From NCBI GenBank assembly GCA_024398515.1, contig JAKSIZ010000027.1, forward strand, positions 1 through 34,530: DNA of 34,530 nt. Reading direction: 5' to 3'. This stretch comes from Bacteroidaceae bacterium (lineage in GTDB: Bacteria > Bacteroidota > Bacteroidia > Bacteroidales > Bacteroidaceae). Within the stretch, counting starts at the first letter, position 1. Each line of letters begins with the position of its first letter. The position numbers were made by a program, and so were the translations under genes. Shown here one piece after another: positions 26,508 through 34,530 of this stretch. The notes under the pieces were generated by a model, which did no database searches, was not told the origin of the DNA, and was given only the letters and a program-made list of their open reading frames with translations.

Positions 26508-27884
26508 TCATTTAACGATAAACCAATTGTCCAATGCCGACACTGGAGCAAGTTTTATCTCTTTCAAGTTGAAAGGATTGCCAGTATCATCTATGAGAAT
26601 ATCACCATTCAGAATATCAATCATATCTTGAATAGCTGTCACTTTTGCCTTTATGTTTTCAGCACCAGTGTTGGCAGCACCTGTAAAAGTGAATTTTACA
26701 TTTTCGCCAGACTGCTCTATATCGAAATTGTAATAAGTCTTTACAGTTGCTGTCTTTGAAGTCTTATATGCTATAACTAATTGGCAACTCTTTTCTGTTA
26801 TTGGCGTTAACTGAAGGAATGACAGGGAATAATTTTTGTTCACTTTCTTGAACTGAGCATTCATGTTGTTAATAATGCCACTGACAGTTTCCGACATTGA
26901 CGACTTTAAATCCCACTGCCATGAAGTATTCTTTGCAGGCTCCATCGTGTTGAACCAGAAATCTGCAGGTACTTCACTTGTTATTGAACAAAGTTCGTTG
27001 TCACTCCCCTTAAAATACTGTTTCTCTGCATCCCATACAAATTCTTGAACGGTACTTTTTTCATCGCCCTTGACATCAAACTTGTTTTTAAAGCGAAGGT
27101 AATATGTATCGTTGCGCTTTGTGACCATAAAAGGATGATAACTCTCGTCAGCAATGCTATCGCCCTTCATTGGATATATATTTGGGATTGTTGAGTACGA
27201 ATTTCTCATGTATCTCTTCTCTCCGTTAAGGTCGAGTACAAGCATATTTGGAGCTTCTGACGGGAAATACTTAGCCAAGAAACCATTCACATCAGCCAAA
27301 TAATCCTTAAATACAGTTCCTTCAGGCAGTCGAGTCATACGGATATACGATCCGCTCTTCTTACCTTTGATGGTTGCCATTTCTGCACCCTCTTTCATGT
27401 CGATAATGATAAACTCATAATCGCCACCGTAGCCTTCACCTAATTTATATATAGCAGGGTTGCAAAAATAGTGGAGACATTCATTGTAGGTTGAAAATGA
27501 AATTACAGGACCTGTATCAGTTATAATCTCCCAGAGGGAAGAAGATTCCTGGTAGCCACCACTAAGCTCATTGTCCATGCCAATGGTTACTGTGCCATCT
27601 TTCCTTATATCGGCAAGGAGGAGATAACAACAACCCGTAGGTGCTGAAAGAGCTGTTGTTGGATAATACTCCATAACCCAACCTCCAGGTGAGGACGAGA
27701 ATCTGTCTGTGTAGATTCCCTTCGACTCGTCAAGACGTTCTATCGCACTTTTATCAAACAGGTCCTCTTCTTCGTTAACACAACTTGAATACAACGTGCA
27801 AAATGTTGTAGCCAATATGCCGCAAGAAATGAATCCTGCATGACGCTTTGCTTTATCAAAGAAATTTTTCAATATACTTTTCAT
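26508..27884 (-). CDS. DUF4302 domain-containing lipoprotein
   Basis: This 458-aa lipoprotein has a signal peptide with lipobox YSSC (C35) after a basic N-terminus. The following region (SKGIYTDRFSSSPGGWVMEYYP, split around the Ser run; then LLLADIRKDGTVTIGMDNE) matches my knowledge of DUF4302, a family almost confined to Bacteroidetes and usually found beside SusCD and a putative zinc metallopeptidase. The function is unknown; a surface ligand-binding role is inferred from position. It starts 14 nt after the metallopeptidase stop, which supports one operon. Confidence 0.8.
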   Translation of the reverse strand: MKSILKNFFDKAKRHAGFISCGILATTFCTLYSSCVNEEEDLFDKSAIERLDESKGIYTDRFSSSPGGWVMEYYPTTALSAPTGCCYLLLADIRKDGTVTIGMDNELSGGYQESSSLWEIITDTGPVISFSTYNECLHYFCNPAIYKLGEGYGGDYEFIIIDMKEGAEMATIKGKKSGSYIRMTRLPEGTVFKDYLADVNGFLAKYFPSEAPNMLVLDLNGEKRYMRNSYSTIPNIYPMKGDSIADESYHPFMVTKRNDTYYLRFKNKFDVKGDEKSTVQEFVWDAEKQYFKGSDNELCSITSEVPADFWFNTMEPAKNTSWQWDLKSSMSETVSGIINNMNAQFKKVNKNYSLSFLQLTPITEKSCQLVIAYKTSKTATVKTYYNFDIEQSGENVKFTFTGAANTGAENIKAKVTAIQDMIDILNGDILIDDTGNPFNLKEIKLAPVSALDNWFIVK

Positions 27885-27898
27885 ATTCGAACATTGTT

Positions 27899-29155
27899 TT
27901 ATTTCCTACGTAATTCCTCAAACTTCAATACTTGCTGACGCAATTCATCAATCAACTTGGTTCCATCAGGACGGACGTATGTGAAGTTATTGATGAAGCG
28001 ACCCTTTGAGTCAAACACAAAGTCTCCGTTTTCATCCGTGAGCCACTGCTTGCGCTGAACACCCATACGTACTTTTTCAATGTCATAATTGAAGTTTTCC
28101 TTCAACCATGCCTTTACCATCTCAAGCTTCTGCAAGATAACCTGACGGCCATTTACACCTGAACTATGCTTATAGACAATTTCGCCTGAAGCATCAGTTA
28201 CAGCATATTTGTTGTCGGCATCACGTTGTATGGCTTTTCTCAGGATGAAAGCAATGTCACCATTGTTTCCAACCTTGTAACCAACAGAGTCGCGATGTGC
28301 TGTGCCGAAATATACTTTTGAATTCAGACTATTCCAGTAGTTCAAGTCAACATCTTCAACATATTCCCACTCAAAACTTGCAGTATTCAACATGTTGTTC
28401 CATGTAATCGTATCTTTCACAATATAATTTGCAATCACTTCAACCCAGTCTTCACGTGCTTGTGAAGAAGCGTATGGTGAAATGAAGCCACGCCCAAGAG
28501 CCACAGAGTCTTGTGTATCTCCCCAGTCCTCAGCGTTATACTTACCGTTTGAAATCAGGTCGAAGTCTGTTGGACGGTTAACGTTTTGATTCAGGATGTG
28601 GCTGAACTCATGGTGCATTGTCTTGAAGAAATACTCGTTCATGAAGTCAATGTCATCAACTGAAATAGCATTTGCATTGTAAAGAGAAATTTTCAGACCA
28701 CCTTCTGCAAGTCCAAGACGCTCCGTTCCTGAAGCAGGATTGTATGCAGGCGAACCGATGACGTGGATAATTCTTGGTGAATACTTCTTCAAGAACTGTA
28801 CACCGTTTTCGATACTGTCGCCATATACATCATACCACAAATACTTACACAATACGGCAAGAATTACACTTTGGTCGTATGTACAAGGTACAAGATTATA
28901 GTCCATATCAGAACTGATATCCTGCATCTTGTATAGGAATCTCATGTTGTAAGGTTCCTGGAAGTTGACCTTGCAAAATGAATCCAGAGGGAACGTGTAT
29001 TCGTCCTTGTCCAGAGGATAGTCATTTGTATCAAAGATAGTTGCGCCCAAATCATCGTTGCTACAACTAACCATACTGAAACCTATCGTCAGCACAGTAG
29101 CGAAAAGACCGCAAATCAGTATTTTATTATGTATTCTTTTCATAGTAATAATCAT
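27899..29155 (-). CDS. Putative zinc metallopeptidase lipoprotein
   Basis: This lipoprotein has the zinc-binding motif HEFSH (182-186 counted from the first ATG) within FFKTMHHEFSHILNQN, with DWVEVIANYI downstream as a possible third-ligand region. It fits the putative zinc-binding metallopeptidase family (PF15890-like) that accompanies SusCD operons in Bacteroidetes. The lipobox is MVSC. Two starts are possible: ATG at 29155, which overlaps the SusD stop as ATGA, and ATG at 29143, which gives a cleaner MKRIHNK signal peptide. It would act on the outer face of the cell, probably on proteins or peptides presented to the SusCD pair. Confidence 0.87.
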   Translation of the reverse strand: MIITMKRIHNKILICGLFATVLTIGFSMVSCSNDDLGATIFDTNDYPLDKDEYTFPLDSFCKVNFQEPYNMRFLYKMQDISSDMDYNLVPCTYDQSVILAVLCKYLWYDVYGDSIENGVQFLKKYSPRIIHVIGSPAYNPASGTERLGLAEGGLKISLYNANAISVDDIDFMNEYFFKTMHHEFSHILNQNVNRPTDFDLISNGKYNAEDWGDTQDSVALGRGFISPYASSQAREDWVEVIANYIVKDTITWNNMLNTASFEWEYVEDVDLNYWNSLNSKVYFGTAHRDSVGYKVGNNGDIAFILRKAIQRDADNKYAVTDASGEIVYKHSSGVNGRQVILQKLEMVKAWLKENFNYDIEKVRMGVQRKQWLTDENGDFVFDSKGRFINNFTYVRPDGTKLIDELRQQVLKFEELRRK

Positions 29156-30945
29156 TTATTATTTGTAACAATACTCTCATCGCTGCGCTTAACTTCAATA
29201 GCATCGCCAGAATTTGGATCAGATGGCTCGAACGGAGTCTCGTATGACGATTGCATACCTGCAACCATTACTTCTTGTGGAACCTCGATAGCACGACGTT
29301 TGTCAAACTGTGGCACCATAAGAGTATCGCCAATGACACCTGTTTCAACCTTTTCGCCATAAACATGGTAGAAAGGCATACCAAAACGTTTCAAGTCAAA
29401 GAATCTGCGACCAGTAAAAGCTGTTTCCCAACGACGGAAATCATTGAGGCAGTTCATATAAATATAGAGATTTTCAGGTACTACAAAGTCTGGACTCTGT
29501 TGCTGTGTGAAACTCCAGTCAACAATTATATTAGCCTTTAGTGCCATCGGGTCAACAGGTTGCACAATCTTGTAATACTTTTCAATGTCTTCGCGTGTCA
29601 AATAGTGCATAGCATTACTTGCCATACGATATGAAAGGTTTGCATCCGAGAATGACATCTGACTGTTTTCGTATGCTATTAAATCTGCGATACATCCGTC
29701 AACATCAGGATCCTTCTTCAGCAATTTTGCCTCCGCACGTTCAAGCAAAAGTTCACAACCTGTAAACTCTCTTTTGATTAGGTGCGGATAACCAGTTCCT
29801 GCCAGTTTGTTAGTGTATTCAAATTCCTCTCCAATCTTTGTACTACGGAAACCATAGTCTGAATTCTTTGAATAGTACATGCCACTTATGTTTGCGGCAG
29901 GACGAGCTGTCCAGTTGCAATTAGGACCAGTGTGGTAATAAACATCGCGGAGTGCAAGACCTGCACATGCATAGCGATAGCCTATTGAGTGTCGAGATTG
30001 CTTTGAATATGTTGCAAGAAGGAAGATATTGTTTGGCTCCGCAGGATCCTGCCATACGTGAGCCTTGTCAGAACTTGTTACGCAATCATCAAAACGAACA
30101 TAACTCATCAACTTTGAAGGAAGTGCAGAATAATCTGTACCAAGAACAGCATCTGCATGTTCAATTACTTTCTCATAATCTCTTTTATACAGATAGAAAC
30201 GAGCAGCAAAAGCGTGAGCAGCATTTGCGTTGAAGTGCCATTTTCTGTAATCGCTAAAATTCACGTCACTCACCCAATTGAGACCTTTAATTAAATCTTC
30301 CTCAATTTTATTATATGTGTCAGTAACGGTGCTTCTGTCGTAATCAACAAACACTTTATCTTCAGGAGTTGTCGTGTAAGGGATTCCTATATCCTTCTTA
30401 CTAAGTTCGTCATTTCTGTATGCCTGTGAGAATACATTGACGAGAATAAAATGACAGAATGCACGGATTAGATAACCTTCAGCGTAAGTTGCCTTATACT
30501 TTGTCGGCAGGTCGTCTCCATATACCAAACCATTCTTTTCGCATATTTCGTCGAGTTCTTTTAGTGCATGGTTTACAGTTGAGATAGCACTGTAATTCGA
30601 CTGCCAAATACTTGTAGGGGAATCTGTACTTTTTGAAGACTTTACAGGTTCAAAATGGAAAATCTCATCATCCATTCGCTCGTATGACTTCAAATTGTAG
30701 TGCAGAAGGTTTGTCCAGTCTGCCTTATGATTTACGTAAGGAGCATTAACATCTATCACATTGTCACTCGACAATTCACACAACCATCCATAATTAGATG
30801 TTGGATATGCCGATGCCATTAATTGAATCACTTGATTAAGTTCTGTGATTTCTACACGTTCGTCTGGCGACTGATCAAGAAAGTCGTCACAACTATACAA
30901 ACCAAGACTCAATCCCAAAAGTGCAATATATAAAAACTTTTTCAT
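29152..30945 (-). CDS. SusD/RagB-like surface lipoprotein (second system)
   Basis: A 597-aa SusD homologue with lipobox LYSC (C19) followed by DDFLDQSPDERVEI, a typical SusD opening. Helical TPR-like segments (TYAEGYLIRAFCHFILVNVFSQAY and HAFAARFYLYKRDYEKVIEHAD) and the C-terminal FTGRRFFDLKRFG segment support the family. It lies 27 nt after the SusC stop and overlaps the metallopeptidase start. With a metallopeptidase, DUF4302 and a C10 peptidase downstream, it is more like a RagB-type peptide receptor than a glycan receptor, though this is inference. Confidence 0.94.
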   Translation of the reverse strand: MKKFLYIALLGLSLGLYSCDDFLDQSPDERVEITELNQVIQLMASAYPTSNYGWLCELSSDNVIDVNAPYVNHKADWTNLLHYNLKSYERMDDEIFHFEPVKSSKSTDSPTSIWQSNYSAISTVNHALKELDEICEKNGLVYGDDLPTKYKATYAEGYLIRAFCHFILVNVFSQAYRNDELSKKDIGIPYTTTPEDKVFVDYDRSTVTDTYNKIEEDLIKGLNWVSDVNFSDYRKWHFNANAAHAFAARFYLYKRDYEKVIEHADAVLGTDYSALPSKLMSYVRFDDCVTSSDKAHVWQDPAEPNNIFLLATYSKQSRHSIGYRYACAGLALRDVYYHTGPNCNWTARPAANISGMYYSKNSDYGFRSTKIGEEFEYTNKLAGTGYPHLIKREFTGCELLLERAEAKLLKKDPDVDGCIADLIAYENSQMSFSDANLSYRMASNAMHYLTREDIEKYYKIVQPVDPMALKANIIVDWSFTQQQSPDFVVPENLYIYMNCLNDFRRWETAFTGRRFFDLKRFGMPFYHVYGEKVETGVIGDTLMVPQFDKRRAIEVPQEVMVAGMQSSYETPFEPSDPNSGDAIEVKRSDESIVTNNK

Positions 30946-30972
30946 AATACTCTGTGTTTTAATTCCTATCCA

Positions 30973-33900
30973 TTAAAGTCCAAGTCTCAATGTGAATGTA
31001 AACTGTTTTGAGAGTGGAGTTGCAACACCACCAGCATTAACGAATTCAGGATCTTGTCCATTCAATTTCTTGTCCGAGTAGAGCAAGCAGAGGTTTGTTG
31101 CGTCAAGCTTCAAAGAAGCAGAGTTCAAACCAATCTTGTGTAAGAATGTCGGTGGAACATCGTATGTCAGAGAAATGTTCTTCAAACGTACAAAACCACC
31201 GTCAGCAATACGGTCGGTAGAATAGTTATATGCATTGTAAGCATAGCTTAAATGCTGAATATCCTTATACTGACGTTTGCTGGCAATAACAGGAATTGTT
31301 GTTATCATTTCATCGCCTGGCTGTGCCCAGCGGTTCTTGAATTCTTTTGACATAGCACTCTGGTCTGAGTATGCAGACTTAAACACTGCATCAAGGCGTA
31401 CCTTATTTCCAAATGAATAAGTGAAGAACAAGTTCAGACGCCAACGCTTGTAGGTCAACGTATTGTTAAAACCACCAGTAATAGTTGGTTCTGTTGGACC
31501 TTCATACTTCAGGAAGTCAAGTTTTTCATATTCCTGGAACCAAATTTCTGTGCTCGTCACTTCACCATCTTCATTGATGATCTGTGGAATACCTTCGTCG
31601 CTCAGTCCTACAAATGGTATTGAGAACAAAGCTGATACAGGGTAACCTACTCTAAAGTGGTTTGAACTTGAACCTGAAACAAGGTTTATAACGTTCGACT
31701 GAGAATGCAAGTCGGTAATTTCATTGTGAGCGTATGAGAATGTCAGGTCAGTGTTCCACTTGAAATCCTTTGTCTTGATATTCTGTGAACTAATTGTTGC
31801 TTCAACACCATCCGACTTCATTGTTGCTACGTTGGCAAGTTTATTGATTACACCACCTACACCTTGAGTCTGAGTATAGCCGATGAGGTCGTAGTTGTTA
31901 CGCCAATAGATATCGAAATTAACGTTCAATCTATTTCTCAGGAAACCGGCATCGAAACCAAAGTTGAACTCATGTTTCTTTTCGTATGTCAATTCTGTAT
32001 TGGCAATGTTTGTCAATTCAATCACAGTTTGCATTTGGTCGCCATTTGGTTTCCATGCATTTTCTGATCTGTAGATAGGGAGTGCATTTGAAACTGATGA
32101 AGGACCACGGTCTGCGGTCAATGAGTATGATGCACGGAACGTAAAGTGTGAGAACCAGTACTTGGTCCTTTCCATCCATGATTTCATCCAGTCTTCCTCG
32201 TGAGCGTTCCATGCGCCAGACAAGTTCCATGTAGGCAACCAACGGCTACTGCGGGCTTTTCCCAGTTTGTTTGTTCCTTCGTAACGGCCCGTAACATTGA
32301 TTGTGTAGCGTCCTTTGTACGAATAACTGCCAGAGAAGAAATATGCCAGGTTTCTTGTCCAACTTTTGTAGAACGAACTCAGTTCCGTATTTTCTTCCTT
32401 AGCCTGCTTGAAGAAATCAGGAGTTATTGTTACCAGTCGTGCTGAATTGTAGTCAACACCGTATTCGGAATTAAAAGTCTTGTCCTTATCTGTTTTGTTT
32501 GCTTCAATACCAGCAAATATATTCATGATGTGAGTATCGTTCCACACCTTATTATATTGTGCTGTTCCACGGAAGTCGTATTGGTTCACTCCGTAGTTGG
32601 TTTTCGTATAGATACCGCCATTTGGCATTACCGATATAGGCAGTTCGCCTGGTTTGTCGGGATCATCATACAAGAATCTGTTTGAATACTGAATGTTTGG
32701 ATCGCCGACACCTGCACGATAGGCTTCTGCCTGATTACTTTCGTTCAGGATAAAGTGTTCCTGTGATGAGCGATATACGCGATATGCTGCCAATCCCTTC
32801 AGCTCGAGTCCTTGAATAGGTTTCCAAGTTACTTCTGCCTGGAACTTCATATCGTTCACGTTCGACTCGATATAGTTGTTGTCCAACTCTCTGAAGATAT
32901 TGAACGGAGCATAGTTTCTTGTATATTCTCCGTCTGGGTTAAGTGTTCTCGATGTATTCAGGGCATAGCTGAAAGGGTTAATGTCAAATGAACGTGTAAC
33001 TTCACCACTTACCACATCTGTTGTACGTGACAACGTACCTGGAGACCTTTGGTCACGGAACGAACCGTTAGTCAAGATTGAAACTGAGAGTTTCTTTGAA
33101 AGGTTGAAAGTGGCGTTCATGTTTGCAGTATAGCGACTAACCTTGCTCTGCTTTGTCCATCCTGGGTCGAACATTGCGCTGACTGAACCATAGAGGTTTG
33201 CTTTGTCTGTACCTGTCGAGATGCTTACCGAATGGTTGTGCATGATATTCTGGTTAAACAAGAGGTCAAACCAGTCTGTATTTCTGAACTCTGCTTCCTG
33301 TAGGAACTTGTTCATTGCGGCATCGGTGTAAGGCAGGTCGAATTGTCCCGTCGTTTCGTTGTACTTTGCGATATGCGAATACATTTCGCCATACAAACCT
33401 TTCGTTGAGTTGTTTGCAAGGGCTGCGAACTCGAGCCATCCCTTTTCAGCCATTTCCTTGTAGATACCCATCTGCTCCTGTGAGTTGCAGACGTTGTAGT
33501 TTTGATACGATGGCTTCAGTCGCATAGTAAATTCACCAGTGTAGTTTACAGTTGAACGTCCTGCCTTTCCACGTTTTGTAGTGATGACAACGACACCTGC
33601 CATTGCCCTTGCACCGTAGATAGACGTTGCACTACCATCCTTCAATACTTGGAAACTCTCAATGTCATCGGCACTAAGTCCTGCGATTGCATTTGAAATC
33701 AGGGTAACAGCATCTCCCGAAGACAAGTCGTCGGCACTTACGTCAACTGCGTCTTCCTGAATCACACCGTCGATAACCCAGAGAGGTTTCGAACTACCAT
33801 AGATTGACGTAGCACCACGAACGCGGATCTTTGGTGCCGTACCAAACGTACCGGATACGTTCTGTACAGATACACCGGCGACACGTCCTTCGAGTGCACG

Positions 33901-34308
33901 GCTCACGTCGGCAACACCGTCCAGTTTAGTCGTCTCTGCGTCAATCTTTGTCGTTGCACCCGTAAACAATCGCTTGTCCCTCTTCTGCATACCGGTAACG
34001 ACCACATCATTGAGTGTCGTAGCGTCCGACTCCATCACGATGTTCATCTTTGCTTTGGCTGTAAGTGTGACCGACTTCATGCCAATGTAGCTGACAGTAA
34101 TCTTCTTGCCAGCGGGAACCGTCAGGGAGAAGCGCCCGTTAATGTCGGTTACCGTACCTGTTTTTGAGCCCTGTACCATAACAGAGGCACCGATAACAGG
34201 TTCGTTCGTTCCCGACTCAACTACGGTTCCACTTACTTTTGTCTGGGCTATAGCTGTTCCAATAAATAGGAAGATGCAAGCCAAGAACAGAGTAAATTTT
34301 TTCTTCAT
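30973..34308 (-). CDS. SusC/RagA-like TonB-linked outer membrane protein (second system)
   Basis: This 1111-aa TonB-dependent transporter has a signal peptide (1-21, ending AIAQ), a carboxypeptidase-regulatory-like domain (about 23-95), a plug with IRVRGATSIYGSSKPLWVIDG and LKDGSATSIYGARAMAGVVVIT, and a beta-barrel to the C-terminus (FTLRLGL). It is longer than the first SusC (about 1046 aa). The plug carries an extra Ser/Asp-rich stretch (SADDLSSGDAVTLISNAIAG) before the DIESFQVLKDG motif. It heads the minus-strand operon. Confidence 0.95.
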   Translation of the reverse strand: MKKKFTLFLACIFLFIGTAIAQTKVSGTVVESGTNEPVIGASVMVQGSKTGTVTDINGRFSLTVPAGKKITVSYIGMKSVTLTAKAKMNIVMESDATTLNDVVVTGMQKRDKRLFTGATTKIDAETTKLDGVADVSRALEGRVAGVSVQNVSGTFGTAPKIRVRGATSIYGSSKPLWVIDGVIQEDAVDVSADDLSSGDAVTLISNAIAGLSADDIESFQVLKDGSATSIYGARAMAGVVVITTKRGKAGRSTVNYTGEFTMRLKPSYQNYNVCNSQEQMGIYKEMAEKGWLEFAALANNSTKGLYGEMYSHIAKYNETTGQFDLPYTDAAMNKFLQEAEFRNTDWFDLLFNQNIMHNHSVSISTGTDKANLYGSVSAMFDPGWTKQSKVSRYTANMNATFNLSKKLSVSILTNGSFRDQRSPGTLSRTTDVVSGEVTRSFDINPFSYALNTSRTLNPDGEYTRNYAPFNIFRELDNNYIESNVNDMKFQAEVTWKPIQGLELKGLAAYRVYRSSQEHFILNESNQAEAYRAGVGDPNIQYSNRFLYDDPDKPGELPISVMPNGGIYTKTNYGVNQYDFRGTAQYNKVWNDTHIMNIFAGIEANKTDKDKTFNSEYGVDYNSARLVTITPDFFKQAKEENTELSSFYKSWTRNLAYFFSGSYSYKGRYTINVTGRYEGTNKLGKARSSRWLPTWNLSGAWNAHEEDWMKSWMERTKYWFSHFTFRASYSLTADRGPSSVSNALPIYRSENAWKPNGDQMQTVIELTNIANTELTYEKKHEFNFGFDAGFLRNRLNVNFDIYWRNNYDLIGYTQTQGVGGVINKLANVATMKSDGVEATISSQNIKTKDFKWNTDLTFSYAHNEITDLHSQSNVINLVSGSSSNHFRVGYPVSALFSIPFVGLSDEGIPQIINEDGEVTSTEIWFQEYEKLDFLKYEGPTEPTITGGFNNTLTYKRWRLNLFFTYSFGNKVRLDAVFKSAYSDQSAMSKEFKNRWAQPGDEMITTIPVIASKRQYKDIQHLSYAYNAYNYSTDRIADGGFVRLKNISLTYDVPPTFLHKIGLNSASLKLDATNLCLLYSDKKLNGQDPEFVNAGGVATPLSKQFTFTLRLGL

Positions 34309-34381
34309 AGTCTTTATTTTTTAAATATAATGTTTCTAAATCAGAATAGCACATAATGCACCATAATACATAAAAAACGTG

Positions 34382-34389
34382 CAAATTTA
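34382..34389 (-). promoter_or_regulatory. Possible -7 element of the second SusCD operon
   Basis: CAAATTTA on the plus strand reads TAAATTTG on the minus strand, matching TAnnTTTG, 74 nt before the SusC start. No TTG is found at the usual spacing upstream, so the promoter is tentative. Confidence 0.4.
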
Positions 34390-34504
34390 ATTATTTTTTA
34401 TGAAATATGAAAGATTTTCACAAAAAAGTTTATCAACCGAAATGTTAAAATCATATTTGTGTTTTATTCATGGTCTTTCCTTGTCTTCATTCCATACATC
34501 GGAT

Positions 34505-34530
34505 ACACCTTATTAATATTGCGCGCGCGT
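34505..34530. other. Z-DNA-prone CG repeat with shared 15-nt lead-in
   Basis: ACACCTTATTAATAT (34505-34519) is identical to 15211-15225 and is again followed by an alternating CG tract (34521-34530), which is cut off by the window edge. Confidence 0.65.

Overview
The window looks like chromosome of a gut or rumen Bacteroidales, most likely Prevotella in the broad sense (Prevotella, Segatella or Xylanibacter). The reasons are two SusC/SusD pairs, promoters of the Bacteroidetes type (TTG, then about 20 nt, then TAnnTTTG), lipoproteins with SusD-style signal peptides, a Prevotella-style C10 peptidase with LRR and dockerin modules, a C-terminal sorting-like tail, and moderately AT-rich DNA. No rRNA, tRNA, CRISPR array or intact insertion sequence was seen.

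Layout. 1-640 is non-coding and repeat-rich. 655-9215 is a housekeeping block on the + strand: trmD, ligA, a class A penicillin-binding protein, mltG, the GTPase engB/yihA and an ABC-F ATPase, mostly with overlapping ends. 9420-15193 is a first SusCD-type uptake operon (SusC, SusD, surface lipoprotein) with its own promoter and a strong intrinsic terminator. 15410-18348 is a promoter, a structured leader of about 370 nt, a small unknown ORF and a large secreted protein with a dockerin pair between two related cohesin-like modules. 18349-19233 is a gene-free stretch full of palindromic elements. 19234-21663 is a GH115 alpha-glucuronidase. 21669-34308 is on the - strand. In transcription order it holds SusC, SusD, a zinc-metallopeptidase lipoprotein, a DUF4302 lipoprotein, a dockerin-tailed surface protein and a C10 (streptopain-like) cysteine peptidase with LRR and dockerin modules. 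The peptidases suggest that this second SusCD system handles proteins or peptides. GH115 points to glucuronoxylan use elsewhere in the neighbourhood.

The most unusual signal is a set of three intergenic elements (97-223, 18428-18559, 18672-18803) that share a fold but almost no sequence. Each is 127-132 bp: an outer stem, a small side hairpin, a long inner stem capped by GAACTTGTTC, a second small side hairpin, and the closing outer stem. Read on the strand carrying GAACTTGTTC, all three have T-rich flanks on both sides, and four of the six side-hairpin loops are GNNA. The arms differ completely between copies while staying self-complementary, so the fold rather than the sequence appears to be maintained. 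I do not recognise this family. A second candidate is the leader at 15441-15815, where one segment can pair with either an upstream or a downstream partner, as in an attenuator or riboswitch.
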